A DNA stretch of 64,000 nt from Paenibacillus odorifer (GCF_000758725.1 NZ_CP009428.1:5952001-6016000); one strand, 5' to 3'; shown: positions 24,848-34,799, counted from the first letter of the stretch. Notes: a model not told the origin generated them from the letters alone. Made by a program: numbers and translations.

Positions 24848-26329
24848 ATGCAGGGCAAGCAGCAAAATCTAGCACAAGGCAACATTAGTAACCCGCCTGA
24901 GCTAAAAAAATCATTTAAAGCAAGGCATTTGACCATGATTGCGCTTGGAGGATCTATTGGTACTGGACTCTTCCTCGCCAGTGGTGGCGCTATCGCTTCA
25001 GCCGGACCCGGTGGAGCACTTCTAGCCTATACGGCTGTTGGTGTTATGGTTTATTTCCTCATGACCAGTCTGGGAGAGCTCGCTACCTATTTACCGGATT
25101 CGGGCTCATTTAGCACTTACGGCACGCGTTTCGTCAGCCCCGCTTTTGGGTTCGCCATCGGCTGGAACTTCTGGTATAACTGGGCGGTTACGATTGCAGC
25201 AGAATTATCTGCCGCCACCGTCATTATTAAATACTGGTTCCCGGACAGTCCCTCCTTTCTCTGGAGTCTTGTATTCCTGCTGTTGATGTTCGGTCTTAAC
25301 TTCCTGTCTGCTCGTGGATACGGAGAATCAGAATATTGGTTTGCCATTATCAAAATTATTACTGTTATCGCCTTTCTTATTGTCGGAGTTTTGATGATTT
25401 TCGGAATCATGGGTGGAAAAGCCGTAGGCTTCAGCAATTTCCAGATCGGGGGTAGCTCCTTCCACGGTGGCTTCTTCGCTTTCGTCGGTGTCTTTATGGC
25501 TGCGGGATTCTCCTTCCAAGGCACCGAGCTAATCGGTGTTGCAGCAGGTGAGAGTGAGAACCCTCGCCGCAACGTACCTATTGCTATTCGCCAAGTATTC
25601 TGGCGTATATTAATCTTTTATATCCTCGCTATACTTGTAATTGGAATGCTGATTCCTTACACGAATCCAGATCTGCTACGCGGTGGTATTGATGATATCG
25701 GAGTCAGTCCATTTACGATCGTATTTAATAAAGCTGGGCTTGCTATTGCCGCATCCGTCATGAATGCTGTCATTCTCAGCTCCGTATTGTCAGCCGGGAA
25801 CTCGGGAATGTACGCCTCCACCCGCGTCCTGTACGCTATGGCTAAAGATGGAATGGCTCCACGTGCTCTAGGCAAGCTTAATCGCCGCGGTGTTCCCGTT
25901 GGAGCTTTGCTCGTGACCACAGCTGTCGGTATGTTGGCCTTTTTGGCATCATTCTTTGGTGACGGTGCCGTATACAACTGGCTGCTTAATGCTTCCGGTA
26001 TGTGTGGATTTATTAACTGGCTCGGCATCGCTGTCTGCCATTATCGTTTCAGACGCGCCTTTATAGCCCAAGGTCATTCCCTTGATGAGCTGCCTTACCG
26101 GGCTAGATGGTTCCCGTTTGGACCTATATTTGCCTTAGTACTTTGTGCGGTAGCCATCCTTGGCCAGAATATGGGCGCCTTCTCAGGTGGAAGCATCGAC
26201 TGGTACGGTATTGCCGTTTCCTATATCAGCCTGCCATTATTCGTCTTGATTTGGGCCGGCTATCGCTTCTTCCGCAAGAGTAATATTATTCCTTTGGATA
26301 AATGCGATCTTAGTACTCACCCAGAATAA
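24848..26329 (+). CDS. lysP: Lysine-specific amino acid permease
   Basis: A 493-residue permease of the amino acid-polyamine-organocation family with about 12 hydrophobic segments. The first helices (HLTMIALGGSIGTGLFLASG, GPGGALLAYTAVGVMVYFLM, TSLGELATYLPDSGSF) and WNFWYNWAVTIAAELSA closely resemble LysP. It imports L-lysine with proton co-transport in known homologues. AAGGAGTG precedes the ATG. Control by the upstream lysine riboswitch fixes the substrate assignment better than the protein alone does. Monocistronic, ended by a hairpin at 26341-26389. Confidence 0.92.
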   Translation: MQGKQQNLAQGNISNPPELKKSFKARHLTMIALGGSIGTGLFLASGGAIASAGPGGALLAYTAVGVMVYFLMTSLGELATYLPDSGSFSTYGTRFVSPAFGFAIGWNFWYNWAVTIAAELSAATVIIKYWFPDSPSFLWSLVFLLLMFGLNFLSARGYGESEYWFAIIKIITVIAFLIVGVLMIFGIMGGKAVGFSNFQIGGSSFHGGFFAFVGVFMAAGFSFQGTELIGVAAGESENPRRNVPIAIRQVFWRILIFYILAILVIGMLIPYTNPDLLRGGIDDIGVSPFTIVFNKAGLAIAASVMNAVILSSVLSAGNSGMYASTRVLYAMAKDGMAPRALGKLNRRGVPVGALLVTTAVGMLAFLASFFGDGAVYNWLLNASGMCGFINWLGIAVCHYRFRRAFIAQGHSLDELPYRARWFPFGPIFALVLCAVAILGQNMGAFSGGSIDWYGIAVSYISLPLFVLIWAGYRFFRKSNIIPLDKCDLSTHPE

Positions 26330-26340
26330 ATAGACTCCTC

Positions 26341-26389
26341 AAAAAAGGGATATCCAGAAGCCTGAAAGGCTGCAAGATATCCCTTTTTA
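26341..26389. terminator. Bidirectional terminator between lysP and the transglutaminase-like gene
   Basis: AAAAAGGGATATC/GATATCCCTTTTT stem with T-runs on both strands between convergent genes. Confidence 0.85.
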
Positions 26390-26438
26390 TATAAATCAAT
26401 CTAGTATATTCAACTCCTGATTTTACTTAGCCCTTTGC

Positions 26439-27578
26439 CTATTCCCAAGTCACATACACTTTTAGATCACCCGTATTATCAAAAGAAGTGCTAGAATAAG
26501 ACACATCCTCTAGTCCAAGTTTATATAATTCCTGTAGATCATTCTTCAGCTGGGTTCCACTACCGTGATAACGGAATAATAAAGATCCCTCTCCTGAAGC
26601 GACAGCCTTATTCGCCAGCTGAATTAAATCTGCTGCTGAACGTACAATCCGCTCCTCGGCATACAGCTCATAATTAAGGTCCTTCTGAAGCTGCTTATAC
26701 ACCCCGGCGCTCTGTCCTCCACGCTCTACAAGTGCCGACAAGGTCTTATAATAGGCAACCGAGGCTGCCGGATAAGACTTCGTCCAGCTATGGTCCTGAC
26801 GCATTTGTGCATCAGTCTTCAAGTAATACGCGGTGCTTACCACGCCGGCTTTATCAGGTGTCGGGTCATCCCAAGTTGTGTCGAGATGATACCATCTTCC
26901 TTCGAGCAGCACTAGATTCCAAGCATGAGACTGGCTGCGTCCTCCCGGCTGTTTTGCAGTGCCCTCAACGATTTTATTACTGAATCCCGCTTCCTTGAGC
27001 AGCTTATAGGTCAACAGCGAATACCCCTGGCAAACGGCACTGCCACTCTTCAGACCTTCATAAGCCGTATATTTACGATAAGAGGTATCATACTTCAGAC
27101 GCAGCACCACCCAGTCGTGGATAGCCTTAACCTTCTGATGATTATTCATGCCCGGTGTAATGATCTTCTTGAGCGTTGCCTTTACTTCTTTGTTCACAAA
27201 AGCGGTCTGCTCCAGCGTTTCCAAGTATTTCACTTCTACTGTAACCTTTACAGAGCTTTTGCTCCCTCGATAAGTGTATCCGTAGCTGTCTATGATGTAA
27301 TACAAATAGGGATCGCTATTCATCGCTTGATCTAGACCCGTTTGTATCTGTGTTTTTAAATTCGAGGTTTTCCCCTCATAAGTAAAAGTGATAGTTTCTC
27401 TACGATTATTCATCGCACCGGTTAGCTTCTGGGCAATTTCACTTACAGAACGAACGGTCGGTGAAGTCGTGGCCGCATAAGCATGCCCCCAGGTCCAATA
27501 CAATGTCGGGGGAATGGCTGCGCAAATAATCACTCCTCCAAGAATGACTTTTGCCAACGTGAAGCGTTTTTTCCACAT
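26439..27578 (-). CDS. Exported transglutaminase-like (cysteine protease fold) protein
   Basis: A 379-residue protein with an N-terminal signal anchor (VILGGVIICAAIPPTLYW). The central domain has the transglutaminase-core triad: Cys183 in GSAVCQGYSLL, His219 in SQSHAWNLV and Asp233 in YHLDTTWDDP. Flanking regions are unassigned. The family includes extracytoplasmic proteases and peptide-modifying enzymes; crosslinking activity should not be assumed. It is probably active at the cell surface. Monocistronic and convergent with lysP. Confidence 0.8.
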   Translation of the reverse strand: MWKKRFTLAKVILGGVIICAAIPPTLYWTWGHAYAATTSPTVRSVSEIAQKLTGAMNNRRETITFTYEGKTSNLKTQIQTGLDQAMNSDPYLYYIIDSYGYTYRGSKSSVKVTVEVKYLETLEQTAFVNKEVKATLKKIITPGMNNHQKVKAIHDWVVLRLKYDTSYRKYTAYEGLKSGSAVCQGYSLLTYKLLKEAGFSNKIVEGTAKQPGGRSQSHAWNLVLLEGRWYHLDTTWDDPTPDKAGVVSTAYYLKTDAQMRQDHSWTKSYPAASVAYYKTLSALVERGGQSAGVYKQLQKDLNYELYAEERIVRSAADLIQLANKAVASGEGSLLFRYHGSGTQLKNDLQELYKLGLEDVSYSSTSFDNTGDLKVYVTWE

Positions 27579-27652
27579 AATTATTCTGATCCTCCGGCTC
27601 CTACAGACTTATTCAAAACCCTCCATTTAATAGATAATGAGGACTTGGGCAA

Positions 27653-27697
27653 AAAAAGACTGTTCTCTGTAGAATAATTCTACTCTGAGAACAGCCA
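27653..27697 (-). terminator. Terminator of the GH95 operon
   Basis: CTGTTCTC/GAGAACAG outer stem with an inner GTAGAAT/ATTCTAC palindrome, and T7 on the minus strand, 20 bp after the GH95 stop. Confidence 0.85.
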
Positions 27698-27717
27698 CTA
27701 AGCCAGACCGATATGGA

Positions 27718-30090
27718 TTATTTCTTTAGGGGTGTAATGATATAGGTCTCTCCGATTGCTGTTTCAAATTCCAGCCCCGCTCCTTCAATCTGTGTACCAT
27801 CCGGTTTTTGAATGAGCAAAGGCTGGTGTTGAACAATTCTGCAGGATCGGCCATGAGTCGAGGTAACCTCTGCCCTTGTTAAACAGCCCTCGCTCCATTC
27901 TATAGTCGTGACAAAGCCACCACGTGCCACCAAACCTTTCACGCTGCCTTCAGACCATTCCTTTGGAAGAGCAGGTAATAGTTCCAGACCCTCCTGATGA
28001 CTCTGCAAGAGCATTTCTGCTATCCCGGCTGTAGTTCCGAAGTTTCCATCAATCTGAAACGGAGGGTGATTACCGAACAGGTTCGGCAAACTGGAATCTT
28101 GCAAAATGCGACGTAGACAGCTAACCGCACTCTCGGCATCCTTCAGACGCGCATAAAGATTAAGCAACCAAGCTGCGCTCCAGCCTGTATGGCCACCTCC
28201 GTGTTCTATGCGTTTCTTCAGTGTGAATGTTGCCGCCTCCGCTAGCTCTGGTGTGGAGGAAGGGCTAATTACGTTCCCAGGGTACAGGTCATACAAATGA
28301 GAAACATGACGATGCCCAGGCTCTTGTTCAGCGAAATCCTCATTCCATTCGCGGACAGTTCCGTCCGGTGCGATCCCCTGGTGGGCAAGCTGCTTCTGTT
28401 TCTGCATAAGCTCCTGACGCAGCTCTACATCGGTATTTAAAATGTCAGCAGCCTGAATGCAGTGCTTGAACAACTCAGCGATGAGCGATAAATCCATGGC
28501 TGAGCCAGCCGAGACACTGCATGGTATGCCTTCAGCAGTCAGAAATACATTCTCTGGCGAGGTAGACAGACCTGTAGTCCATCTTCCATCAGGCAGCTCC
28601 ACTAGCCAATCCAGACAAAACAATGCGGCTCCCTTTAATAAGGGATAAGCTGTGCGCAAATAGTCCTCATCTGGACGGAAAGCGTAACGCTCCCATAGAT
28701 GGCGAGAGAGCCATACCCCGCCCATCGGCCAAAAAGCCCACATCGCCTTACCGTCTGATGGAGAAGTCATCCGCCACAAATCGGTATTATGGTGTACTGT
28801 CCAGCCGCGTGCGGCATAATGAATATTCGCTGTACGGCTGCCAGCCACGCTAAGCTCCGTAATAAAATCTATTAAAGGTTCATGGCATTCGCCCAATCCG
28901 CATAACTCGGCCGGCCAATAATTCATTTCGGTGTTTATATTTGTCGTATAATTGCTGTTCCATGGTGGCTGAATATAGGGATTCCAAATGCCCTGCAGAT
29001 TCAGAGCTTGTGTCCCCGGCCGTGAGCCAGCAATCATAAGATAGCGGCCATACTGGAACAGTAGCGCTTCCAGTTCAGGATCCGTCTGTCCTTCGCGGTA
29101 TTGTGCCAGTCGCTCATCAGTCGGAAGCTCTCCCCGGGAGGCAGCAGATGCAAGCGTCAACTGCACACGGCGGAACAGGGATTGATGATCCTCTAGGTGG
29201 CGCTGCTTAAGCTCTGCGTATCCTTTTGAGGCTGAAGCTAACTGCTCTAGGCACAATTCCGCTGGCAGCTTGCCACCGCTTCCCGGCATCCGGTCATACC
29301 CGGCATAATCGGTTGCCGCAGCCAGACGAAGGGTAATGGAGTGCGCGCCAGAAATCAACAGCGAGCCGTTCTCCGCTACACAAGCCCCACCTTCCGTCTG
29401 GATCTCCATAACCGCAGCAAAACTTATGCCAAGGCCCTCTTCATATAATACGGCACGCGGGTGATCCCCTACGTAGTTATCAGCCACATGCGACGGGGCA
29501 CGGCCAGTCATAATAAGCATGCCATTCGGAGTAATCTCCGAGTGGGAAGGATGCGGTGATGCCAGATCCGCCCAGAAATCTGGCAGAGTAGCTTGGCCCT
29601 CTCCCCCCTCCGCACGGATATGAAGAGCTATAAGCTCATCCGGTCTGCTGGCCAATACTTCACGTACGATCCTTACACCATCGGCAGTATAGGATACCGT
29701 AGCCAACGCCCGATCCAGATCAAGTTCCCTCCGGTAATCCTCTACAGCACCTGCAAAATTAAACTTCAATCGCAAATCTCCAAGTGGTTGATAGGATTCC
29801 GTCCGGCTGCCTAACATTTTGGCGTCCACCAGTGCTTCTGCTTCCTTGTATTTTCCCTCTGCTACTAGCTGTTTGGCTGGGGCTAAATGCCGCAGTGCCT
29901 CATAATTGGCTTTATCCCGCGGGAAACCCGACCATAAGGTGTCTTCATTTAATTGAATCCGTTCTTCTTCGATTCCACCAAAGACCATGCCGCCCAGCCT
30001 GCCGTTACCTACGGGCAGCGCCTCTTCCCATACAGCCGCCGGCTGCTTGTACCATAACTCATGCTGTCCGGAGTTCTTGCTCTCTCCCAT
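27718..30090 (-). CDS. GH95 family alpha-L-fucosidase-like glycosidase
   Basis: A 790-residue enzyme without signal peptide, so probably cytoplasmic. The N-terminal beta-sandwich starts HELWYKQPAAVWEEALPVGN, the typical GH95 opening, followed by GRLGGMVFGG and QLNEDTLWSG; the catalytic (alpha/alpha)6 barrel carries NLQGIWNPYIQPPW, TEMNYWPAELCGL and HLYDLYPG; the C-terminal domain has IDGNFGTTAGIAEMLLQS. Known GH95 enzymes invert alpha-1,2-L-fucosides, and some act on alpha-L-galactosides. ATG 30090 is chosen behind AGGAGG, 39 bp into the open frame. It is the last gene of an operon with an LplABC-type importer, so it probably processes an imported fucosylated oligosaccharide. Confidence 0.9.
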   Translation of the reverse strand: MGESKNSGQHELWYKQPAAVWEEALPVGNGRLGGMVFGGIEEERIQLNEDTLWSGFPRDKANYEALRHLAPAKQLVAEGKYKEAEALVDAKMLGSRTESYQPLGDLRLKFNFAGAVEDYRRELDLDRALATVSYTADGVRIVREVLASRPDELIALHIRAEGGEGQATLPDFWADLASPHPSHSEITPNGMLIMTGRAPSHVADNYVGDHPRAVLYEEGLGISFAAVMEIQTEGGACVAENGSLLISGAHSITLRLAAATDYAGYDRMPGSGGKLPAELCLEQLASASKGYAELKQRHLEDHQSLFRRVQLTLASAASRGELPTDERLAQYREGQTDPELEALLFQYGRYLMIAGSRPGTQALNLQGIWNPYIQPPWNSNYTTNINTEMNYWPAELCGLGECHEPLIDFITELSVAGSRTANIHYAARGWTVHHNTDLWRMTSPSDGKAMWAFWPMGGVWLSRHLWERYAFRPDEDYLRTAYPLLKGAALFCLDWLVELPDGRWTTGLSTSPENVFLTAEGIPCSVSAGSAMDLSLIAELFKHCIQAADILNTDVELRQELMQKQKQLAHQGIAPDGTVREWNEDFAEQEPGHRHVSHLYDLYPGNVISPSSTPELAEAATFTLKKRIEHGGGHTGWSAAWLLNLYARLKDAESAVSCLRRILQDSSLPNLFGNHPPFQIDGNFGTTAGIAEMLLQSHQEGLELLPALPKEWSEGSVKGLVARGGFVTTIEWSEGCLTRAEVTSTHGRSCRIVQHQPLLIQKPDGTQIEGAGLEFETAIGETYIITPLKK

Positions 30091-30131
30091 GTATATTCCT
30101 CCTGTCCTGTTATGACCGGTGAAAAGCAATC

Positions 30132-30166
30132 AGCGGGAGGCCCGGACTTTCGTTCGGACTTCCCGC
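30132..30166 (-). promoter_or_regulatory. Intercistronic hairpin between binding protein and GH95 genes
   Basis: GCGGGA..CCG and CGG..TCCCGC arms form a GC-rich stem-loop with no U-run. Such hairpins downstream of binding-protein genes often stabilise the upstream message or partially terminate, giving more binding protein than enzyme (inference). Confidence 0.5.
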
Positions 30167-30205
30167 CATCTTCATGCTTTTATTGTATTAGACGAAATTT
30201 AATAA

Positions 30206-31963
30206 TTAATCATTCCAAAGTTTCACGCGTTGTTTAACCAGCTCTTCACGCAAATCTTCAGCTTTCGTTACACCAGCTTTATCTAGCTCAGCCATGTAAG
30301 CATCCCAAACTTTATCGAAATCAGCTGGTTTAGACAAGATTGCTTCAGGGATCCGTTTCCAACTGATATCCTTCAGCTTGTTGTCAAGAACGACAATTTC
30401 GCTATCCCCAGGAATCGTGATGTTCCATGCCGCGCCCCAAGGTTTAACTTTGAACTCATCTTCACTAGGGAAGAGGTCTTTCCAAGTTGTTGCTTTGTAA
30501 GCAGCAAGTGTTTCTTTTTCAACCGCATTGTAACCTACGGTTACTTGCTCAGGGAAACGAGTTGTGTAGTAGTTACCAGATGGATCCAATACACCGTCGC
30601 CATAGTGAGCGCTCAGCAATGCGTAGTTTGAACCGACATTACCCAAGCCAGTTTCTTTTTGGAAGTTGGTAGTGTCATTATATTTACGGTCGTTCACATC
30701 TTCAGGAATGACGCGTTTGCCATCCACAACATTGTAGTGTTTGCCTTCAATACCCCAGTTAACCAATACTTGACCTTCGTCGGAAGCTAGGTAGTCCAGG
30801 AATTTAATTGCACGAACTGGATCTTTAGCATCTACGCTGATCCCAATTCCGTTACCACCCATGAAGCCTGTAGGCCAGAAGGAGGTTTCTTTGTACTCCT
30901 CAGACAAGGTTACAGGATAGTGTCCATAGCCTTGATCCAGCTTGCCTTCAGCTTTCAATGCTCTTTCTCCATCGCCATAACCCCAGTCTTGGTCAATCAA
31001 ACCAATAACGCGGCCTGTAGCGATTTTAGCTTTGTACTGATCATACTTTTGAACGAAACTTTCTGGATCAAGCAATCCGATATCGTTCATGTGGTTGAGC
31101 CAGCGGAAATATTCTTTTTCAGCCGGACGACGGAAGTGATAAGTTACTTCTTGGGTGTCGATATCAATCGCATATTCACCATCGTCAGGAGAACCAGTAG
31201 TAATAAATGCTGGGTTAGTTACTGTAATGTACATGTACCAATCATCTGCATTCAGAGTCAGGCCGATGTTTTTGTTACCATTTTCATCGGTAGGATGTTT
31301 TTCCAGGTAAGCCTTGATTACGTTCTCATAATCTTGAACAGTTTTGATTGCAGGATATCCAGCTTCTTTAACAGCACGGTGCTGTAGTTCAAATCCGCCA
31401 CCAGCATCAAAATATTTGTTGTCTACACCTGCATAGGTAGGGATGGCATAAATCGCATGATCATCGTCACTGTAACGTGAACGTTTCATGCCTTCTTCGC
31501 CCAATACTTTTTTGATATTCGGAGCATATTTTTCAATCAGGTCTGTTAGATCAAGCATTGCGCCTGCATCCACCAGCTTGCTGACATCAGTCTTAGCACT
31601 GATCAAATCCGGATATTCACCGCTCGCTGCGATCAAGGCTACTTTTTGTTGAGGATCACCAACTGCATATTCAGCATTTAGGGTTACTCCCGTTTTTTCC
31701 GTAATCACTTTACCAACTTCATCTTGCATACCTGTCCAGTTCGGGTTAGGGTCTGCACTGAAGAATGTCATCGTGAGCGGGGAAATATCCTCAGCCGCAT
31801 TGGTCGCATTTCCAGCATTAGTTGCGTTGCCGCCTGTATTTCCAGCTGCAGCATTACCGTTGTTGCCATTGTTACCGCCGCAGCCTGCAAGCACACCGAG
31901 CAGCATAATAGAAGTGAGCGTTAATGCCGTAGCTTTGGCTTTTATCTTTCTATTACTTCCCAT
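30206..31963 (-). CDS. LplA-type sugar-binding lipoprotein
   Basis: A 585-residue extracellular binding protein. The signal peptide ends in lipobox LLGVLAGC (Cys28), followed by an Asn/Gly/Ala-rich tether (NNGNNGNAAAGNTGGNATNAG). The size and motifs such as YGVGDPQQKVALIAASGEYPDLI-like segments fit the LplA/YtcQ group used by Paenibacillus for oligosaccharides from complex polysaccharides. AAGGAGGG precedes the ATG. It lies downstream of two permeases and upstream of GH95, so the ligand is probably a fucose-containing glycan fragment (inference). Confidence 0.87.
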   Translation of the reverse strand: MGSNRKIKAKATALTLTSIMLLGVLAGCGGNNGNNGNAAAGNTGGNATNAGNATNAAEDISPLTMTFFSADPNPNWTGMQDEVGKVITEKTGVTLNAEYAVGDPQQKVALIAASGEYPDLISAKTDVSKLVDAGAMLDLTDLIEKYAPNIKKVLGEEGMKRSRYSDDDHAIYAIPTYAGVDNKYFDAGGGFELQHRAVKEAGYPAIKTVQDYENVIKAYLEKHPTDENGNKNIGLTLNADDWYMYITVTNPAFITTGSPDDGEYAIDIDTQEVTYHFRRPAEKEYFRWLNHMNDIGLLDPESFVQKYDQYKAKIATGRVIGLIDQDWGYGDGERALKAEGKLDQGYGHYPVTLSEEYKETSFWPTGFMGGNGIGISVDAKDPVRAIKFLDYLASDEGQVLVNWGIEGKHYNVVDGKRVIPEDVNDRKYNDTTNFQKETGLGNVGSNYALLSAHYGDGVLDPSGNYYTTRFPEQVTVGYNAVEKETLAAYKATTWKDLFPSEDEFKVKPWGAAWNITIPGDSEIVVLDNKLKDISWKRIPEAILSKPADFDKVWDAYMAELDKAGVTKAEDLREELVKQRVKLWND

Positions 31964-32105
31964 TAAATAAACCCTCCTTAAAATTGTTTATCTATCGTAT
32001 CACAGGTGAAGACCTGTTAATACTTTACCCAGCTTGCCAAAAGAAAACGGATACACAATAGGTTTTAAGCATAGGGGAGACTAAGCTCCCCCCGTTGAAC
32101 TGTGA

Positions 32106-33011
32106 TTAGCTCTTCACAGCACCAAGTGTCATACCTTTAACAAAATACTTCTGAATGAACGGATAAACCAACAGGATCGGTACGGTTACGACAATCGTAA
32201 TCGCCATTTTGAGCGACTCCGGTGAGACCTGATTGGAAGCCAGCGAAGCAATGTTGGAGCGGTAGTCGCCTCCGTTACCACTGGTTGTGGTCTGCAGAAC
32301 CTTCATCAGTTCGAATTGTAATGTGGTCAAGTTAGGGCTCGAACCATTGTACAGATAAGTATCCAACCAAGCATTCCATTGACCTACTGCTAGGAACAGC
32401 GCAATTGTTGCTAACGCTGGTTTCATCAGTGGCAAAATGACCCGGAAGTAGATGGTAAAGTCATTGGCTCCATCTAGCTTCGCCGATTCCTGCAATGCAT
32501 ATGGCAGGCCGTCGATAAAGGAGCGGATGACGAAAACGTTAAAAGCACTGACCAATCCAGGTAGGACATAAACTGCAAAGCTGTTCATCATATGCAGATC
32601 CTTGATCAGCATGTATATAGGAATCATTCCTCCAGAGATATACATGGTCATTGCCAAGAATGTGGAAACGAATTTACGGCCTGCAAAGTCAGGGCGGCTG
32701 ATCGTAAACGCCAGCATCGAGGCACTGATCAGTCCGAATAGAGTACCGACAACTGTCCGCAAAGCGGATATTTTAAACCCGGTGATTAATCCCGAGAAGG
32801 TGAAGATTTTCAAGTAATTGTCCCAAGTAAACTGGCGGGGATAGATGGTAACTCCACCGCGCACACTATCCACTGAATCATTTAGTGAGATTGCAAGCAC
32901 GTTCAAAAACGGATAAATCGTGATTACAACTACGAACAGGATTACAAAATATACAAAGAAATCAAAGATCCGGTCTGACCATGACTTTCTGGTGATAGCT
33001 GATTCTCCCAC
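32106..33011 (-). CDS. ABC transporter permease, YtcP/LplC type
   Basis: A 301-residue permease with six hydrophobic segments, starting FDFFVYFVILFVVVITIYPF and ending YPFIQKYFVKGMTLGAVKS, a hallmark C-terminus of the MalG-like carbohydrate permeases. The EAA loop is visible as LQESAKLDGANDFTIYFRVILPL. It starts at a GTG behind GGAGAGCG. It is the second gene of the operon, 65 bp after the first permease, and partners with it and the LplA-type lipoprotein. No cognate ATPase gene is present, as is usual for this class. Confidence 0.9.
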   Translation of the reverse strand: MGESAITRKSWSDRIFDFFVYFVILFVVVITIYPFLNVLAISLNDSVDSVRGGVTIYPRQFTWDNYLKIFTFSGLITGFKISALRTVVGTLFGLISASMLAFTISRPDFAGRKFVSTFLAMTMYISGGMIPIYMLIKDLHMMNSFAVYVLPGLVSAFNVFVIRSFIDGLPYALQESAKLDGANDFTIYFRVILPLMKPALATIALFLAVGQWNAWLDTYLYNGSSPNLTTLQFELMKVLQTTTSGNGGDYRSNIASLASNQVSPESLKMAITIVVTVPILLVYPFIQKYFVKGMTLGAVKS

Positions 33012-33076
33012 GGTAACGCTCTCCTTTCATGAAAAGGGCAATTTGCTGCCACGATTGGGTTGAAGGGCCCTCTGTA

Positions 33077-34057
33077 TTACAGAAGGCTCTCTTTTGTTGT
33101 GCGTTTGAAGATTCCATTAATCGTAAACAGTAGAATTACACTGATCACTGAGTTGAATATATTGATCGCTGTACCGTAGGAATATCTCGCCATGCCCAGT
33201 CCGTATTTCAGTGAATACAGGTCTAGCACCTGAGAATAGTCGGTAACGAGGTTGTTTCCAAGCAGGAATTGCTTCTCAAAGCCGATATTGAGCAAATTAC
33301 CAATCGACATAATGAGTAGTACAGTAATTGTTGGGCGAATACCCGGAAGTGTAATATGCCATACCTGACGAAGTCTGCTGGCACCGTCTACTCGGGCTGC
33401 TTCGTACAATTCAGGCCCAATACCTGCGATAGCTGCAAGGTAGATGATGGCATTCCATCCGGTCTCTTTCCAAATATCCGATAAGGTAACGATTCCCCAG
33501 AAGAGATGGCCCTGGGCCATAAACTGGATAGGTGCGTCTATGAATCCTATTCCTAACAAGATATCGTTTACAATACCATTTTCACCAGATAACATTTTAG
33601 TTACAATCCCTGCTGCAACCACCCATGATACAAAGTGAGGCAAATACGAGACTGTTTGAGCAAATCGTTTAAAGAAACCGAGACGCACTTCATTAAGCAA
33701 TATTGCAAACGTTATCGGAAAGATAAGGCCTGCGACCAAACCCATTCCACTCATCGCTAGCGTATTACGCAGCGCCAGAAGGAATTGCGAGTCACTGAAC
33801 AGTGTCTTAAAGTGTTCAAAACCTACCCATTCTTGTTCAAAAAAGCCACGTGCGGGCTTGTACTTTTGAAAAGCCATCGTCCAACCCCATAACGGGAGAT
33901 AACTGAAGATGAATGCCCAGATCACAAAAGGTATCGACATCATCCATAAGTACTTTTGATTCTTAAAGCTTCTCCAAAACCGTCCTCCTGAAGCAGGCTT
34001 TTTGTTGCGTGTTCGGGTATCCGGCGGGATTTGAGAAGTTACTGTGTCCGCTTTCAT
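33077..34057 (-). CDS. ABC transporter permease, LplB type
   Basis: A 326-residue permease with a hydrophilic N-terminal tail and six hydrophobic segments; typical LplB motifs are YLWMMSIPFVIWAFIFSYLP, QTVSYLPHFVSWVV, and the EAA loop YEAARVDGASRLRQVWHITLPG. It is the first gene of the operon permease-permease-lipoprotein-GH95. GAGGGG precedes the ATG. A cre-like sequence (34094-34107) lies 37 bp upstream, pointing to CcpA repression. Confidence 0.9.
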   Translation of the reverse strand: MKADTVTSQIPPDTRTRNKKPASGGRFWRSFKNQKYLWMMSIPFVIWAFIFSYLPLWGWTMAFQKYKPARGFFEQEWVGFEHFKTLFSDSQFLLALRNTLAMSGMGLVAGLIFPITFAILLNEVRLGFFKRFAQTVSYLPHFVSWVVAAGIVTKMLSGENGIVNDILLGIGFIDAPIQFMAQGHLFWGIVTLSDIWKETGWNAIIYLAAIAGIGPELYEAARVDGASRLRQVWHITLPGIRPTITVLLIMSIGNLLNIGFEKQFLLGNNLVTDYSQVLDLYSLKYGLGMARYSYGTAINIFNSVISVILLFTINGIFKRTTKESLL

Positions 34058-34093
34058 AAAGCCCCTCCTCTCTATGTCTATATTCTAAATCTC

Positions 34094-34107
34094 TGTAAGC
34101 GATTGCA
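34094..34107 (-). promoter_or_regulatory. Putative CcpA cre site of the LplB operon
   Basis: TGTAAGCGATTGCA fits TGNAANCGNWNNCA exactly and sits just ahead of the first permease gene, where CcpA would repress or act as a roadblock. Confidence 0.55.
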
Positions 34108-34799
34108 GTACCCTATAAATTCGACCTAAAATCAGGTGAAAATTAGAGATTTAGAGCCAAAATAAAGCGGATACATCGTTGAAAACACTGAAAATAATCA
34201 TGAATTTACTGAAAATAAAATCAAGTGAAATTATTTAATTTCATAAATCAATACGATGCTTAATCCCCTGTCTATTTCACACAATTAATACTTCACCCCA
34301 TAATTAAAAAACGCCCCGAGCTAACGTTCTATAAGTGAACGTGGCCGGAAGCGAAGGCGCGGTCTGAAATGACCTTATTTAAGCAAATTGCACATCTTAT
34401 TGTGTTAGGCGGACTATAAAGACCTTATTCACTTAAAAAACCACCTTTTGGAGAACATTTGCAGCTAATAACGTACATGGAGTCCGATAAATCGAAATTG
34501 GACTCGAAATAGCCCAAATAACGACTCTGGAGTCCGTCATACCCGCGAATGAAGACTGTAATGTGCTCTCAGATGAGGCGTAACAAGTATACCCGTAACC
34601 CCTGCCCTGCTCCTCAACGAAAACCTCCGTATGGTTCAATTAAAATTAATTACTTTAATATCTTCTTAGCTAGAAAATATTACCTGATACATCAGTACTT
34701 CAACTATTTCAGATACATATTCCTTATATGCACATGCCGAGTCGACATTATCTGTTGTACCTGCAATTTCTTTTCCTGAAGGAGGGTAATAGGAGAGCA
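34108..34799. other. Long intergenic region with dispersed repeat units
   Basis: About 700 bp without a convincing gene. It contains two copies of a ~20-bp motif, AATAACG-N5-TGGAGTCCG (34467-34486 and 34517-34536), with an inverted GGACTCG half between them, plus GACCTTATT repeats near 34370 and 34420. The same motif family occurs in the island at 48.9-49.5 kb. Short open frames here lack ribosome-binding sites and codon bias. Confidence 0.5.

Noticed and set aside
34433..34779. Short open frames in the region upstream of the 34800 gene
   Set aside because: They lack ribosome-binding sites and run through the dispersed repeat units.
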